Shown here: one piece after another, positions 1-7,443 of the stretch | Numbering within the stretch: position 1 is the stretch's first letter | Layout: each line of letters begins with the position of its first letter | NCBI RefSeq assembly: GCF_900143645.1 | Contig: NZ_FRFD01000012.1 | Location: 124,001 to 188,000, forward strand | Direction: 5' to 3' | Origin: Anaerocolumna xylanovorans DSM 12503 | GTDB taxonomy: Bacteria; Bacillota; Clostridia; Lachnospirales; Lachnospiraceae | DNA: 64,000 bases | Made by a program: the position numbers and the translations under genes | Notes under the pieces: model-generated | What the model saw: the letters and a program-made list of their open reading frames with translations, nothing else | What the model was told of the DNA's origin: nothing | The model's database searches: none

Positions 1-162
1 TGCTTCTACAACAATACTGATAATATTCATCTCCTGGTCTCTTATGGGAAGTCCCATTCTGCCTATAATAAACTGTCCGAAATCATGAAGGATATGATTA
101 ACCTCCTCCACCTTATCAAGATTTTCCACAATAATACCAACTAATGCAATTCTTGTCTCCAT
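1..162 (-). CDS. TM1266-like ACT-domain regulator of the hydrogenase system (partial, C-terminus beyond window)
   Basis: The first 54 codons of a minus-strand gene run off the left edge. The translation starts METRIALVGIIVE and contains IIGRMGLPIRDQEMNIISI, which resembles the small (~80 aa) iron-only hydrogenase system putative regulator family typified by T. maritima TM1266. That family has a ferredoxin-like ACT fold and usually lies next to the hydrogenase maturases HydE, HydF and HydG; its biochemical role is not established. The ATG at 162 is preceded by AAGGAGA at suitable spacing. The neighbouring maturases, if present, would be outside the window. The family call rests on recognition of the sequence pattern only. 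Confidence 0.8.
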   Translation of the reverse strand, partial: METRIALVGIIVENLDKVEEVNHILHDFGQFIIGRMGLPIRDQEMNIISIVVEA

Positions 163-199
163 AACACTTCTTCTCCTTTTCTTATTTATACTTTAAAGT

Positions 200-889
200 T
201 TATACCTTAAAACGATAGCCCACTCCCCAGATTGTCTCAATATACTGGGGTTTTGAAGTATTAAATTCTATCTTTTCTCTGATTTTTTTGATATGCACCG
301 TGACAGTAGCAATATCACCTATGGAATCCATGTCCCAGATTTTCTGGAAAAGTTCCTCCTTGGTATATACCCGGTTAGGGTTTTCTGCTAAGAAGGTAAG
401 CAGGTCGAATTCCTTTGTGGTAAAGTTTCTCTCCTCATTATTAACGTATACTCTTCTGGCTGTCTTGTCAATCTTTAATCCTCTGATTTCTACGACTTCG
501 TTTTCCTTTAGGCTGTCCCCGGTCAGGCGCTCATACCGGGCAAGGTGTGCCTTTACTCTTGCCACCAGCTCGCTTGGACTAAAGGGCTTTGTAATATAAT
601 CATCTGCTCCCATGCCAAGGCCTCTGATTTTATCAATATCCTCTTTTTTGGCGGATACCATGAGGATTGGAATGTTCTTCGCACTGCGGATACCCTTGCA
701 GATTTCAAATCCGTCCATACCCGGAAGCATCAAATCCAATATTATCAAGTTAAACTCTTCCTTTAAGGCTCTCTCAAGGCCCTTATCTCCTGCGTTTTCT
801 ATCTCAACCTCAAAATCGCTAAGCTCAAGATAGTCCTTTTCCAATTCTGCGATTGCCATCTCATCTTCCACAATCAGTATCCTGCTCAT
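200..889 (-). CDS. OmpR/PhoB-family response regulator
   Basis: DNA-binding response regulator of about 229 residues. The receiver domain covers roughly residues 1-115, with the acidic pair ED near the N-terminus, phospho-acceptor Asp in LIILDLMLPG and the conserved Lys in TKPF. A C-terminal winged helix (about 130-229) ends in the typical ETIWGVGYRF. An ATG three codons upstream (898) lies inside the ribosome-binding site AAGGAGG; the ATG at 889 sits 9 nt after GGAGG and is preferred. The gene overlaps the 3' end of the upstream sensor kinase by about 30 nt, so the pair is translationally coupled. Target genes cannot be told from the sequence. Confidence 0.93.
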   Translation of the reverse strand: MSRILIVEDEMAIAELEKDYLELSDFEVEIENAGDKGLERALKEEFNLIILDLMLPGMDGFEICKGIRSAKNIPILMVSAKKEDIDKIRGLGMGADDYITKPFSPSELVARVKAHLARYERLTGDSLKENEVVEIRGLKIDKTARRVYVNNEERNFTTKEFDLLTFLAENPNRVYTKEELFQKIWDMDSIGDIATVTVHIKKIREKIEFNTSKPQYIETIWGVGYRFKV

Positions 890-2390
890 TTTTGACATCC
901 TCCTTACACTTTCTTAATGTAAAATATACCGTTGTCCCATTATCCTCTTCACTCTCCGCCCATATGGTCCCCATATGGTCTTCGATAATTTTCTTTACTA
1001 TAGCAAGCCCAAGTCCAGTGCCTCCTCTGGTAGAATTTCTGGAGGCATCTGCCCTGTAAAACCTTTCAAATATAAAAGGAAGGTCTCTTGCAGAAATTCC
1101 AACACCGTTGTCCCCTATACTGACAACTACCTCCTCTGCCCTGTTAAATTCTGCACCATCCATAATACGGATATCAATATGCCCCTGCCTGTTTCCCATA
1201 TATTTAACGGAATTCCCAACAATATTACTGATAACACGCTTTAGCTGCTCCGCATCTACATTCACTTTTGTATCGTTATCCGTATCGTTATGATATTCTA
1301 CCTCAATATTCTTTACTTCCAGGTCAAGGGTAATCTCTCCCAAGCAGTCTTCAAAATAATCTCCCAAATTGATGCAGGAAAAGGTATAAGGCATGGTGTC
1401 ACAGTCAATCTTTGAATAAAAGGACAGCTCATCCACCAGAACCGATAAGTCGTTTGCCTTGGTGTATATGGTCTTTATATATTTCTCCTGCTTCTCCTTT
1501 GTATCTGCCACACCGTCCATAATTCCCTCTGCATAGCCCTTAATTGCTGTTATGGGAGTCCTTAGGTCATGGGAGATATTACTGATTAATTCCTTCATCT
1601 CCTGCTCATAACGGAGCCTGACATCAATTAACTCCTTTAGCTGAATTCTCATTTCCTCAAAGTCCACACAGAGCTGCCCAATCTCATCCTCCGGATCTCC
1701 TTCAATTGAATAATCCAGATTTCCCTCTTTCATGGCATTGGTTGCAGCATGAAGAGTGTTTATTGGAATAATAATACTTCGGTAAATCCATATAATAAGT
1801 ACCGAGGCCGTAAGAATAATAATAGATATCAGTGATAAAAGGAGCTGGATGGCAGATGCCTTTATCTGCGGAATCAATGTATCCAGTTCGGTTATAATAA
1901 ATATGCTTCCCTCGGTCCCGTCACTGTAGTAAAAATCCTGCTGCTTTAACAAAAATGGGGAACTTCCGTCTACGTATAATCCACCCTCTGCATTTCCGGT
2001 GTGTTCACCAAAGGCTGGGATGTTTTCCTTTATTTCACTAAATCTTTTATCATTACCGGTATATATATAATCATTTCCTTTTCTTATAACAAGATAAGAA
2101 TATTTCCCCTTCAACTCCTTCTCAAGATAGGCGATATACTCTTCCTCTTCGAATTTTGCCGGGGCCTTTGCTGCTGTTAAAACAATTTCATTATATACTC
2201 CTCTTGTAAGCCTGCTTAAAAGCTGTACAGGATTCGAAATTGCCGTAATAGAATTGGTTTTTACATCGTAGGTTTGCTTTATCTCATTGTTCTGATACCC
2301 AATAATAAGGCTCAAGGAAAGGCAGACCAGTAAAAGAGGTATCGTCGTTATAATAAGAAAGGCTGTCAGAAGCCTGCCTTTTAATTTCAA
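861..2390 (-). CDS. Membrane sensor histidine kinase (HAMP-HisKA-HATPase)
   Basis: 509 residues, starting with TTG at 2390, 7-8 nt after GGAGG. One membrane segment lies near residues 7-31 and a second near 180-203, flanking a ~150-residue extracytoplasmic sensor with no domain I recognise. A HAMP linker follows (about 204-255), then the HisKA dimerisation helix with the phospho-accepting His274 in NISHDLRTPITAIKGY. The ATPase domain has an N-box (ISNIVGNSVKYM), the G1 box DNGVGIS and the G2 box GGTGLGLAIVKKI. The downstream response regulator overlaps its 3' end and is the obvious partner. The stimulus is unknown. Overall layout resembles YclK/BaeS-like kinases. Confidence 0.93.
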   Translation of the reverse strand: MKLKGRLLTAFLIITTIPLLLVCLSLSLIIGYQNNEIKQTYDVKTNSITAISNPVQLLSRLTRGVYNEIVLTAAKAPAKFEEEEYIAYLEKELKGKYSYLVIRKGNDYIYTGNDKRFSEIKENIPAFGEHTGNAEGGLYVDGSSPFLLKQQDFYYSDGTEGSIFIITELDTLIPQIKASAIQLLLSLISIIILTASVLIIWIYRSIIIPINTLHAATNAMKEGNLDYSIEGDPEDEIGQLCVDFEEMRIQLKELIDVRLRYEQEMKELISNISHDLRTPITAIKGYAEGIMDGVADTKEKQEKYIKTIYTKANDLSVLVDELSFYSKIDCDTMPYTFSCINLGDYFEDCLGEITLDLEVKNIEVEYHNDTDNDTKVNVDAEQLKRVISNIVGNSVKYMGNRQGHIDIRIMDGAEFNRAEEVVVSIGDNGVGISARDLPFIFERFYRADASRNSTRGGTGLGLAIVKKIIEDHMGTIWAESEEDNGTTVYFTLRKCKEDVKNEQDTDCGR

Positions 2391-2429
2391 GGTTAATCCT
2401 CCTATCAGATTATTCCATAGTTTCTACCC

Positions 2430-2450
2430 GTATTATACCATAAGCCTGCC
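2430..2450 (-). promoter_or_regulatory. Probable extended -10 promoter of the sensor kinase operon
   Basis: On the minus strand the sequence reads TATGGTATAATACGG, a consensus -10 hexamer with an upstream TGn extension. It lies about 45 nt before the TTG start. There is no good -35 hexamer, which fits an extended -10 promoter. Confidence 0.5.
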
Positions 2451-2571
2451 GGTTCTACACGGAAAATAACTATGAACTTTCCAAATATTTTATGAACTCC
2501 TCGTCAGCCGTATTATCGTTAAAAGCTGGTATACCCCCTGTTTCACAAAATAATCCATGTAAAGAATAATA

Positions 2572-2621
2572 AAAGAACAGGAGGTATCTGCCGGATATGG
2601 CAGAATACCTCCTGTTCTTAT
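2572..2621 (-). terminator. Rho-independent terminator of metK
   Basis: A long inverted repeat pairs AAGAACAGGAGGTAT with its complement ATACCTCCTGTTCTT, extended by a second short pairing (CTGCC/GGCAG). On the minus strand it is followed by a T-rich stretch. It lies just after the metK stop and before the kinase promoter. Confidence 0.85.
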
Positions 2622-2629
2622 TTCATGTA

Positions 2630-3820
2630 TTATTTCTTATACTTCTTAAGCAATTCTGCCTTATCTGTTTTCTCCCAGGGCAGATTAAGATCATTTCTGC
2701 CGAAATGTCCGTAAGCTGCTGTCTGTTTGTAGATAGGGCGTCTTAAATCCAGCATCTTGATAATTCCTGCCGGACGAAGGTCAAAATTCTCTCTGATAAT
2801 CTCAACTAATTCCTCAGAGCTTAAACTGCTTGTCCCAAAAGTATCAACCATAATTGAGGTAGGCTGTGCAACGCCGATAGCATAGGAAAGCTGGATTTCA
2901 CATTTATCTGCAAGCCCTGCCGCTACAACATTCTTTGCAACATAACGGGCAGCATAAGAAGCAGAACGGTCAACCTTGGTGCAGTCCTTACCGGAAAAGG
3001 CTCCGCCGCCGTGACGGGCATATCCGCCGTAGGTGTCAACGATAATCTTACGTCCGGTTAAACCGCTGTCTCCGTTAGGTCCGCCAATTACAAAGCGGCC
3101 CGTAGGATTGATAAAGAACTTTGTCTTCTCATCCACCAATTCCTTCGGAAGCACTTCATCAAATACATACTTCTTAATGTCTTTATGTATCTGTTCCTGG
3201 GTAACCTCCGGATTATGCTGGGTAGAAAGCACTACAGCATTCAAATGTACAGGTTTGCCTTCTTCATTGTATTCAACTGTTACCTGTGATTTTCCGTCCG
3301 GTCTTAGATAAGCAAGGGTACCGTCCTTACGAACCTTTGTCAGCTGCTTTGTCAGCTTATGGGCCAGGGAGATAGGATAAGGAAGATACTCCTCTGTTTC
3401 ATTGCTGGCAAAGCCAAACATCATACCCTGATCGCCTGCTCCGATTGCTTCCAGTTCATCCTCTGACATGGTATGTTCCTTTGCTTCCAGTGCCTTATTA
3501 ACTCCCATGGCAATATCCGGAGACTGCTCATCAAGTGCTACGATAACTCCGCAGGTATCAGCGTCAAATCCATAGTCGGATCTGTCATAGCCTATCTCAC
3601 GGATTGTATCGCGTACTATCTTCTGAATATCCACATAACCCTTTGTTGTGATTTCTCCCATTACCAGTACTAAGCCTGTTGTAATGGCTGTTTCGCAGGC
3701 AACACGGCTCATAGGATCCTGTTCCAGCATAGCGTCTAATACCGCATCTGATACCTGGTCACAGATTTTATCGGGATGCCCCTCTGTTACTGATTCTGAT
3801 GTAAATAATAATTTGTTCAT
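2630..3820 (-). CDS. metK: S-adenosylmethionine synthase MetK
   Basis: 396 residues, the usual length for bacterial methionine adenosyltransferase. It condenses ATP and L-methionine to SAM in the cytoplasm. Signature motifs are intact: TEGHPDKICDQ near the N-terminus (His15 region), GAGDQGMMFGFA for the ATP-binding hexapeptide, and GGGAFSGKDCTKVDRSA for the triphosphate P-loop-like motif. Starts with ATG at 3820 after an AAAGGAG site. It is a single-gene unit with its own promoter, a SAM-I riboswitch leader upstream and a strong terminator downstream, so its product is expected to feed back on its own transcription. Confidence 0.98.
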   Translation of the reverse strand: MNKLLFTSESVTEGHPDKICDQVSDAVLDAMLEQDPMSRVACETAITTGLVLVMGEITTKGYVDIQKIVRDTIREIGYDRSDYGFDADTCGVIVALDEQSPDIAMGVNKALEAKEHTMSEDELEAIGAGDQGMMFGFASNETEEYLPYPISLAHKLTKQLTKVRKDGTLAYLRPDGKSQVTVEYNEEGKPVHLNAVVLSTQHNPEVTQEQIHKDIKKYVFDEVLPKELVDEKTKFFINPTGRFVIGGPNGDSGLTGRKIIVDTYGGYARHGGGAFSGKDCTKVDRSASYAARYVAKNVVAAGLADKCEIQLSYAIGVAQPTSIMVDTFGTSSLSSEELVEIIRENFDLRPAGIIKMLDLRRPIYKQTAAYGHFGRNDLNLPWEKTDKAELLKKYKK

Positions 3821-3867
3821 TTTTCTCCTTTCGTAAATAGCAAACTTTGGTTTGTTATTCCTATAAA

Positions 3868-3899
3868 CTAAAAAAAGCCCTGCTATAAGCGGACTTGAA
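3868..3899 (-). terminator. Riboswitch-controlled terminator upstream of metK
   Basis: Minus-strand RNA forms AAGUCC-GCU-loop-AGC-A-GGGCUU followed by seven U. It lies directly after the SAM-I aptamer and before metK, so it is the expression platform expected to form when SAM is bound. Confidence 0.85.
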
Positions 3900-3912
3900 A
3901 AAAAATCAAACC

Positions 3913-4009
3913 CTCTTATTGTTCGATTACTCGCTCAGGTTGGCACCTTCCGCAAAGGGGGTTGCCGTGACTTCATAGAGCCTTTACTCTCCGTCACTCT
4001 GAATAAGAG
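3913..4009 (-). promoter_or_regulatory. SAM-I (S-box) riboswitch aptamer in the metK leader
   Basis: The minus strand carries the S-box landmarks in order: closing helix P1 (CTCTTATT pairing with AATAAGAG), then CAGAGTGACGGAGAG, AGGCTCTATGAAGTCACGGC, AACC, and GGTGCCAACCTGAGCGAG before the 3' side of P1. The K-turn and pseudoknot segments are recognisable by eye. SAM binding to this class promotes formation of the downstream terminator. Identification is from the conserved sequence pattern. Confidence 0.95.
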
Positions 4010-4042
4010 AAATATGTTATATAATATTATACTTGTAAGTGT

Positions 4043-4071
4043 AGAATATAGCATCCCCCCGCCTTTGTCAA
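4043..4071 (-). promoter_or_regulatory. Sigma-A promoter of metK
   Basis: Minus strand: -35 TTGACA (4071-4066), 17-nt spacer, -10 TATTCT (4048-4043). It starts transcription a few tens of nucleotides before the riboswitch aptamer. Confidence 0.85.
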
Positions 4072-4082
4072 GCATTTTTTTA

Positions 4083-4111
4083 TTGACAATTCTCGCGCTT
4101 TTTTCTATACT
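4083..4111 (+). promoter_or_regulatory. Sigma-A promoter of the HD-GYP gene
   Basis: TTGACA at 4083-4088, 17-nt spacer, TATACT at 4106-4111. It lies back to back with the metK promoter (the -35 boxes are about 11 bp apart), about 85 bp before the GTG start of the HD-GYP gene. Confidence 0.85.
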
Positions 4112-4195
4112 AAGGCTATATATTGGAAATTGCAGATGGATTAAAAATCTGTAACCATATGCGCCAGATAAGACGCGGATAGGAGCGGAATAGAA

Positions 4196-5272
4196 GTGAG
4201 TAAACAAAGAATTTCCATAAGGCAGGCCCGGCCCGGTCTAATTGTGGCAGATGACATATACAACGCATCCAACCAGTTAGTAATATCCAAGGGAGTGGTT
4301 CTTACTGACAGAATTATCACACGTTTGAAATTTAATTCTATCACTGAATTTAATATTATTTTAGAAAGAAAAGAAACTCCAAAGCTAGCCCAAGATATGA
4401 GTTATTCCCAGAAAGTGCGCGAAAGCGCCGAGTTCAAGGAATTCCAATCTGCCTTCACCGAAAAAGTAACTGCTTTTAAGGGCGAATTAAACAAGCTGAC
4501 AGATAAAAATGAGTCTATTAATATCAATGAATTGCTGGAGCACACCACCGACTTACTTCAAAAAACCCGCAATGGAATACATGTTTTTGACATGCTTCAC
4601 TGTATGAGAGAATACGATGACATTACCTATGTACATTGCATGAATGTATCTCTTCTTAGCAATGTGTTTGGCCAATGGATGAAGCTTCCGGAAAAAGAGC
4701 TTGAGCTCCTTACTCTGGCCGGTCTTCTCCATGACATAGGAAAGCTCTCCCTGCCTAACGAATTAGTCAATAAGCAGGAGAAACTGACTCCTTCCGATTA
4801 TGTAACTATTAAAACCCATACCATACAGGGATACAACATTTTAAGAAACAAGGGCCTTGATCCCAGAATTGCCGATGCTGCCCTGATGCATCATGAACGC
4901 TGTGATGGCAGCGGCTACCCATACAGGCTTAAGGGAGATAAGATTGAACCCTTTGCAAAAATTATCGGTATTCTTGATGTTTATGACGCCATGACTTCGG
5001 CAAGAGTATACCGTCCGGCCTTAAGTCCTTTTGAAGCTATCTCCGTCTTTGAATCAGAAGGTCTTCAAAAATATGATCCGGCTTACATACTGCTCTTTTT
5101 AGAAAAGATTGTACAGGCTTATGTCGGCAACCGCGTCCGCTTAAGCAATGGTGCGGAAGGAGAAATCCGCCTTATCAATCAGCATGCTTTATCAAAGCCA
5201 ATAATCCAGCTTGGATCCTCTTTTATTGATTTATCAAAAGAAAGAGAATTATCCGTAGCAGCCATTCTGTAA
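4196..5272 (+). CDS. HD-GYP domain protein, probable cyclic-di-GMP phosphodiesterase
   Basis: 358 residues, GTG start 10 nt after a GGAG site. The N-terminal ~120 residues are a family-specific segment starting with an IRQARPGLIVADDIYN motif, common in clostridial HD-GYP proteins, and there is no membrane helix. The HD-GYP domain (about 125-330) has HDIGK at H179/D180, THTIQGYNIL, HHERCDGSGYP and DVYDAMTSARVYRPALSP. The HHE and GYP signatures fit c-di-GMP hydrolysis in the cytoplasm. A ~25-residue tail after the domain (GNRVRLSNGAEGEIRLIN) is seen in many clostridial relatives. Monocistronic, with its own promoter and terminator; target process (motility or sporulation) unknown. Confidence 0.92.
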   Translation: MSKQRISIRQARPGLIVADDIYNASNQLVISKGVVLTDRIITRLKFNSITEFNIILERKETPKLAQDMSYSQKVRESAEFKEFQSAFTEKVTAFKGELNKLTDKNESININELLEHTTDLLQKTRNGIHVFDMLHCMREYDDITYVHCMNVSLLSNVFGQWMKLPEKELELLTLAGLLHDIGKLSLPNELVNKQEKLTPSDYVTIKTHTIQGYNILRNKGLDPRIADAALMHHERCDGSGYPYRLKGDKIEPFAKIIGILDVYDAMTSARVYRPALSPFEAISVFESEGLQKYDPAYILLFLEKIVQAYVGNRVRLSNGAEGEIRLINQHALSKPIIQLGSSFIDLSKERELSVAAIL

Positions 5273-5294
5273 TTTGAATTTATTAAATAAAGAG

Positions 5295-5346
5295 AAGGGG
5301 CTGTCGCAAAATACGAAATATAAATTCTATTTTGCGACGGCCCCTT
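5295..5346. terminator. Bidirectional terminator between the HD-GYP and flavodoxin genes
   Basis: Near-perfect inverted repeat AAGGGGCTGTCGCAAAATA / TATTTTGCGACGGCCCCTT with T-rich flanks on the plus strand and A-rich flank on the other side. It separates two convergent units. Confidence 0.9.
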
Positions 5347-5351
5347 TTAAA

Positions 5352-5867
5352 TTAGTTTTTTATCACGCCTACCGCTAAATCTGTCAATTGTTTTAAGTCT
5401 TTTTCCTTTAACTGATAGCTGGATGTGTCTTTGCGGGCAGGTTTTTGAGAGGATGATAATAAGTCGGCAATGTGCAGATCCAACAAGGCAATGGGTTCTG
5501 CTCCGGTTCTCTTTTTTAAATCGTCTTTTAATTTTGGATTGGTCCCGTCTGCGCCTCCGCTGATGGAAATAAAACCATACCTGTTCGGATGTTTTTTTAA
5601 ATAGTGAAGGTACGGGCGAAGCGGCGATGCAATATGTCCCATCCAGACAGGAGCAAAAAACAAGACTCTGTCATAGGTTGTTATAATATCCGGGGAAGGC
5701 TCCACCTTTGGCATCCTGCCAAAGATCATATCCCAAATAATTGACTGCATCGTCCTTGCTTTACTCACAGAAATTTCAATGTGATCTGCTGATAATTCTT
5801 TGGCAACACTGCATGCCAAGGCTTTATTGTTGCCTGTGTACGAATACGATATTACAGCTGTTCTCAT
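5352..5867 (-). CDS. Flavodoxin-like protein
   Basis: 171 residues. The N-terminus MRTAVISYSYTGNNKALA is the FMN-phosphate-binding loop of the flavodoxin fold (S/T-x-T-G-N). Further flavin-contact segments are FFAPVWMGHIASPLRPY and ISISGGADGTNPKL. It is the last gene of a three-gene unit and its ATG overlaps the stop of the TetR gene by 4 nt (ATGA), so translation is coupled. It is probably an electron-transfer or quinone/nitro-reductase-type flavoprotein; the electron partner is unknown. Confidence 0.85.
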   Translation of the reverse strand: MRTAVISYSYTGNNKALACSVAKELSADHIEISVSKARTMQSIIWDMIFGRMPKVEPSPDIITTYDRVLFFAPVWMGHIASPLRPYLHYLKKHPNRYGFISISGGADGTNPKLKDDLKKRTGAEPIALLDLHIADLLSSSQKPARKDTSSYQLKEKDLKQLTDLAVGVIKN

Positions 5868-6496
5868 AGGTCATCCTCCTCTTCATTCAAGGTTCTGGCA
5901 GGGCAATCCAGAAGTCCCTTCATTGTGAACTCAGCCAGGTATTCTATCAGATGGGGAAAATACTGAATTCCAATCTCGTCCTTGTGTGTTTCGGCAACAA
6001 TCAAGGCAGTAAACATCGCCATAATCAACTCCGCATCAATATCACTTCTCATCCTGCCAGCTGCTTGCCATTCCCTTACGATTTCGATAAAATTGCTGTA
6101 AAGAAAGTCTACATTCTTAAGTCCTTTTTCTTCACAAAAGCTCTTTTCTATTTTGTTAAATACATCTCTGTTGTACCATTCCCGCAATATTGGATTTGAG
6201 TTCATACCCTGATAATTTAAAAGCATCATTTGCTGCATGGTATGCATGGGGTCGGCATTTACATCTAAGGATTCCATGATGCTCTTTTTTAAAATAACGT
6301 TTTCTTCGTTGTAAATATCCAAAAACAGCGTTTCTTTTGATGGGTAGTAATTATAGAACGTACCTGCGGCCATTCCCGCCATTTTCATAATTTCAGCAAC
6401 ATTTGTATCCTTAAAACCTTTTAAACTAAACAAGTGCTTTCCACAACGGTATATTTCTGCTTTTTTATCCATTATTTCATATCTCCCTGCTTTCAT
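5864..6496 (-). CDS. TetR/AcrR-family transcriptional regulator
   Basis: About 210 residues. The N-terminal helix-turn-helix is clear (KDTNVAEIMKMAGMAAGTFYNYYPSKETLFLDIY, split here only by domain sense), with a ligand-binding helical C-terminal domain. Two starts are plausible: ATG at 6496 (AAAGGA 5 nt upstream) or ATG at 6472 (AGGGAG 10 nt upstream, giving a protein starting MDKKAEIY). It lies between two flavoprotein genes, and the operon promoter carries a perfect 14-bp-arm palindrome typical of a TetR operator, so autoregulation is likely. The inducer is unknown. Confidence 0.92.
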   Translation of the reverse strand: MKAGRYEIMDKKAEIYRCGKHLFSLKGFKDTNVAEIMKMAGMAAGTFYNYYPSKETLFLDIYNEENVILKKSIMESLDVNADPMHTMQQMMLLNYQGMNSNPILREWYNRDVFNKIEKSFCEEKGLKNVDFLYSNFIEIVREWQAAGRMRSDIDAELIMAMFTALIVAETHKDEIGIQYFPHLIEYLAEFTMKGLLDCPARTLNEEEDDL

Positions 6497-6506
6497 GTAT
6501 GTCCTT

Positions 6507-7268
6507 TTAGGCGGACATTTTTCTTCCTAAAAAATCAAAGAAGTGCCCAACAGCCTTTTTTACAGGCCCTAATGAAGTTTCATAATAATAATCAGACTTA
6601 AACCATCCCTTTTCCTGATAATAACGGAAATCCCGGTATGCTTCATCTATCATAACGCTCATACTTGTTCGTGAAAGCCGGAATAGCATCAGCCTGAAAA
6701 TGGAAGGCGAAGGCGTTGTGCGCATCAGTTCTTTGTAAAAGGCTGATGCTGCCTTTTTTATTCTTCTGTCATTTTTCCTGCGCATGGCTTCCGTACCAGG
6801 CTCCAGTGTTGCTAAAACGCATCCTTTTGCCGCATGAAAACCGAGATTTTCCCCCATGGCATTCAGATACTTTACAATTTTGTTTCCGCCATAAATGCCC
6901 TGGGTGACAATAGCTGTACAAGCTTTCCCAAAAAAACGCGGTCTATGAAAGATAAAGGCCAGTCTGTCAAACATGTTTTTCATTCGCGCAGAAATATGAA
7001 ACGAGTAATTGGGAGATGCAAATATGACGCCGTCCGAATGACTTATCTTATCAATCAGAATATCCCTGTCATCCTTTAAAGGACAATATTCTTCTCCTTT
7101 ATCAAAGCACAACTTGCATCCTCTGCAATATTCAAGGTTGTAATCATGTAAAAAGATATATTCAAATTCAATTTCACCATAGGACTTTAAGTAATTCCCG
7201 AATTTAAGAACTGCATCATATGTCCCTCGCTTCTGCTGACTTCCTATTAACGCGATAACCTTTTTCAT
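6507..7268 (-). CDS. NAD(P)H-dependent flavodoxin-fold oxidoreductase
   Basis: 253 residues, ATG at 7268 after GGAGG. The fold starts VIALIGSQQKRGTYDAV, with a cysteine-rich segment YCRGCKLCFDKGEEYC near residues 48-62 and the flavin-contact motif FASPNYSFHISARMKNMFDR. These features fit the NADPH-dependent FMN reductase / multimeric flavodoxin group, where the Cys segment may hold a cluster or be redox-active. The C-terminal ~80 residues are an extension beyond the core flavodoxin fold. It is the first gene of the TetR-controlled operon. Confidence 0.85.
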   Translation of the reverse strand: MKKVIALIGSQQKRGTYDAVLKFGNYLKSYGEIEFEYIFLHDYNLEYCRGCKLCFDKGEEYCPLKDDRDILIDKISHSDGVIFASPNYSFHISARMKNMFDRLAFIFHRPRFFGKACTAIVTQGIYGGNKIVKYLNAMGENLGFHAAKGCVLATLEPGTEAMRRKNDRRIKKAASAFYKELMRTTPSPSIFRLMLFRLSRTSMSVMIDEAYRDFRYYQEKGWFKSDYYYETSLGPVKKAVGHFFDFLGRKMSA

Positions 7269-7299
7269 GATTGACCTCCAAAGATATAAGTTGACCCGA

Positions 7300-7333
7300 T
7301 TTATGAATGAATACTTTTCTATTCATTCATAAA
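7300..7333. promoter_or_regulatory. Perfect palindromic operator, probable TetR-family binding site
   Basis: Arms TTTATGAATGAATA and TATTCATTCATAAA (14 bp, no mismatch) separated by 6 bp. It lies immediately downstream of the -10 box of the flavodoxin/TetR operon, where bound repressor would block initiation. Confidence 0.85.
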
Positions 7334-7337
7334 TTTA

Positions 7338-7366
7338 ATATTAGCATATTAAATTTGAGATGTCAA
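7338..7366 (-). promoter_or_regulatory. Sigma-A promoter of the flavodoxin/TetR operon
   Basis: Minus strand: TTGACA (7366-7361), 17-nt spacer, TAATAT (7343-7338), about 70 nt before the ATG at 7268. Confidence 0.85.
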
Positions 7367-7394
7367 TATTGAGTCATTTTATAGTTTGATAGCC

Positions 7395-7429
7395 AAAAGA
7401 GCGCGTAGCAAATGCGACGCGCTCTTTTT
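7395..7429 (-). terminator. Terminator of murA
   Basis: Stem AAAAGAGCGCG / CGCGCTCTTTT 3' of murA. Both flanks are A/T-rich, so it may act in both directions. Confidence 0.85.
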
Positions 7430-7443
7430 ATCATAAAAATATT

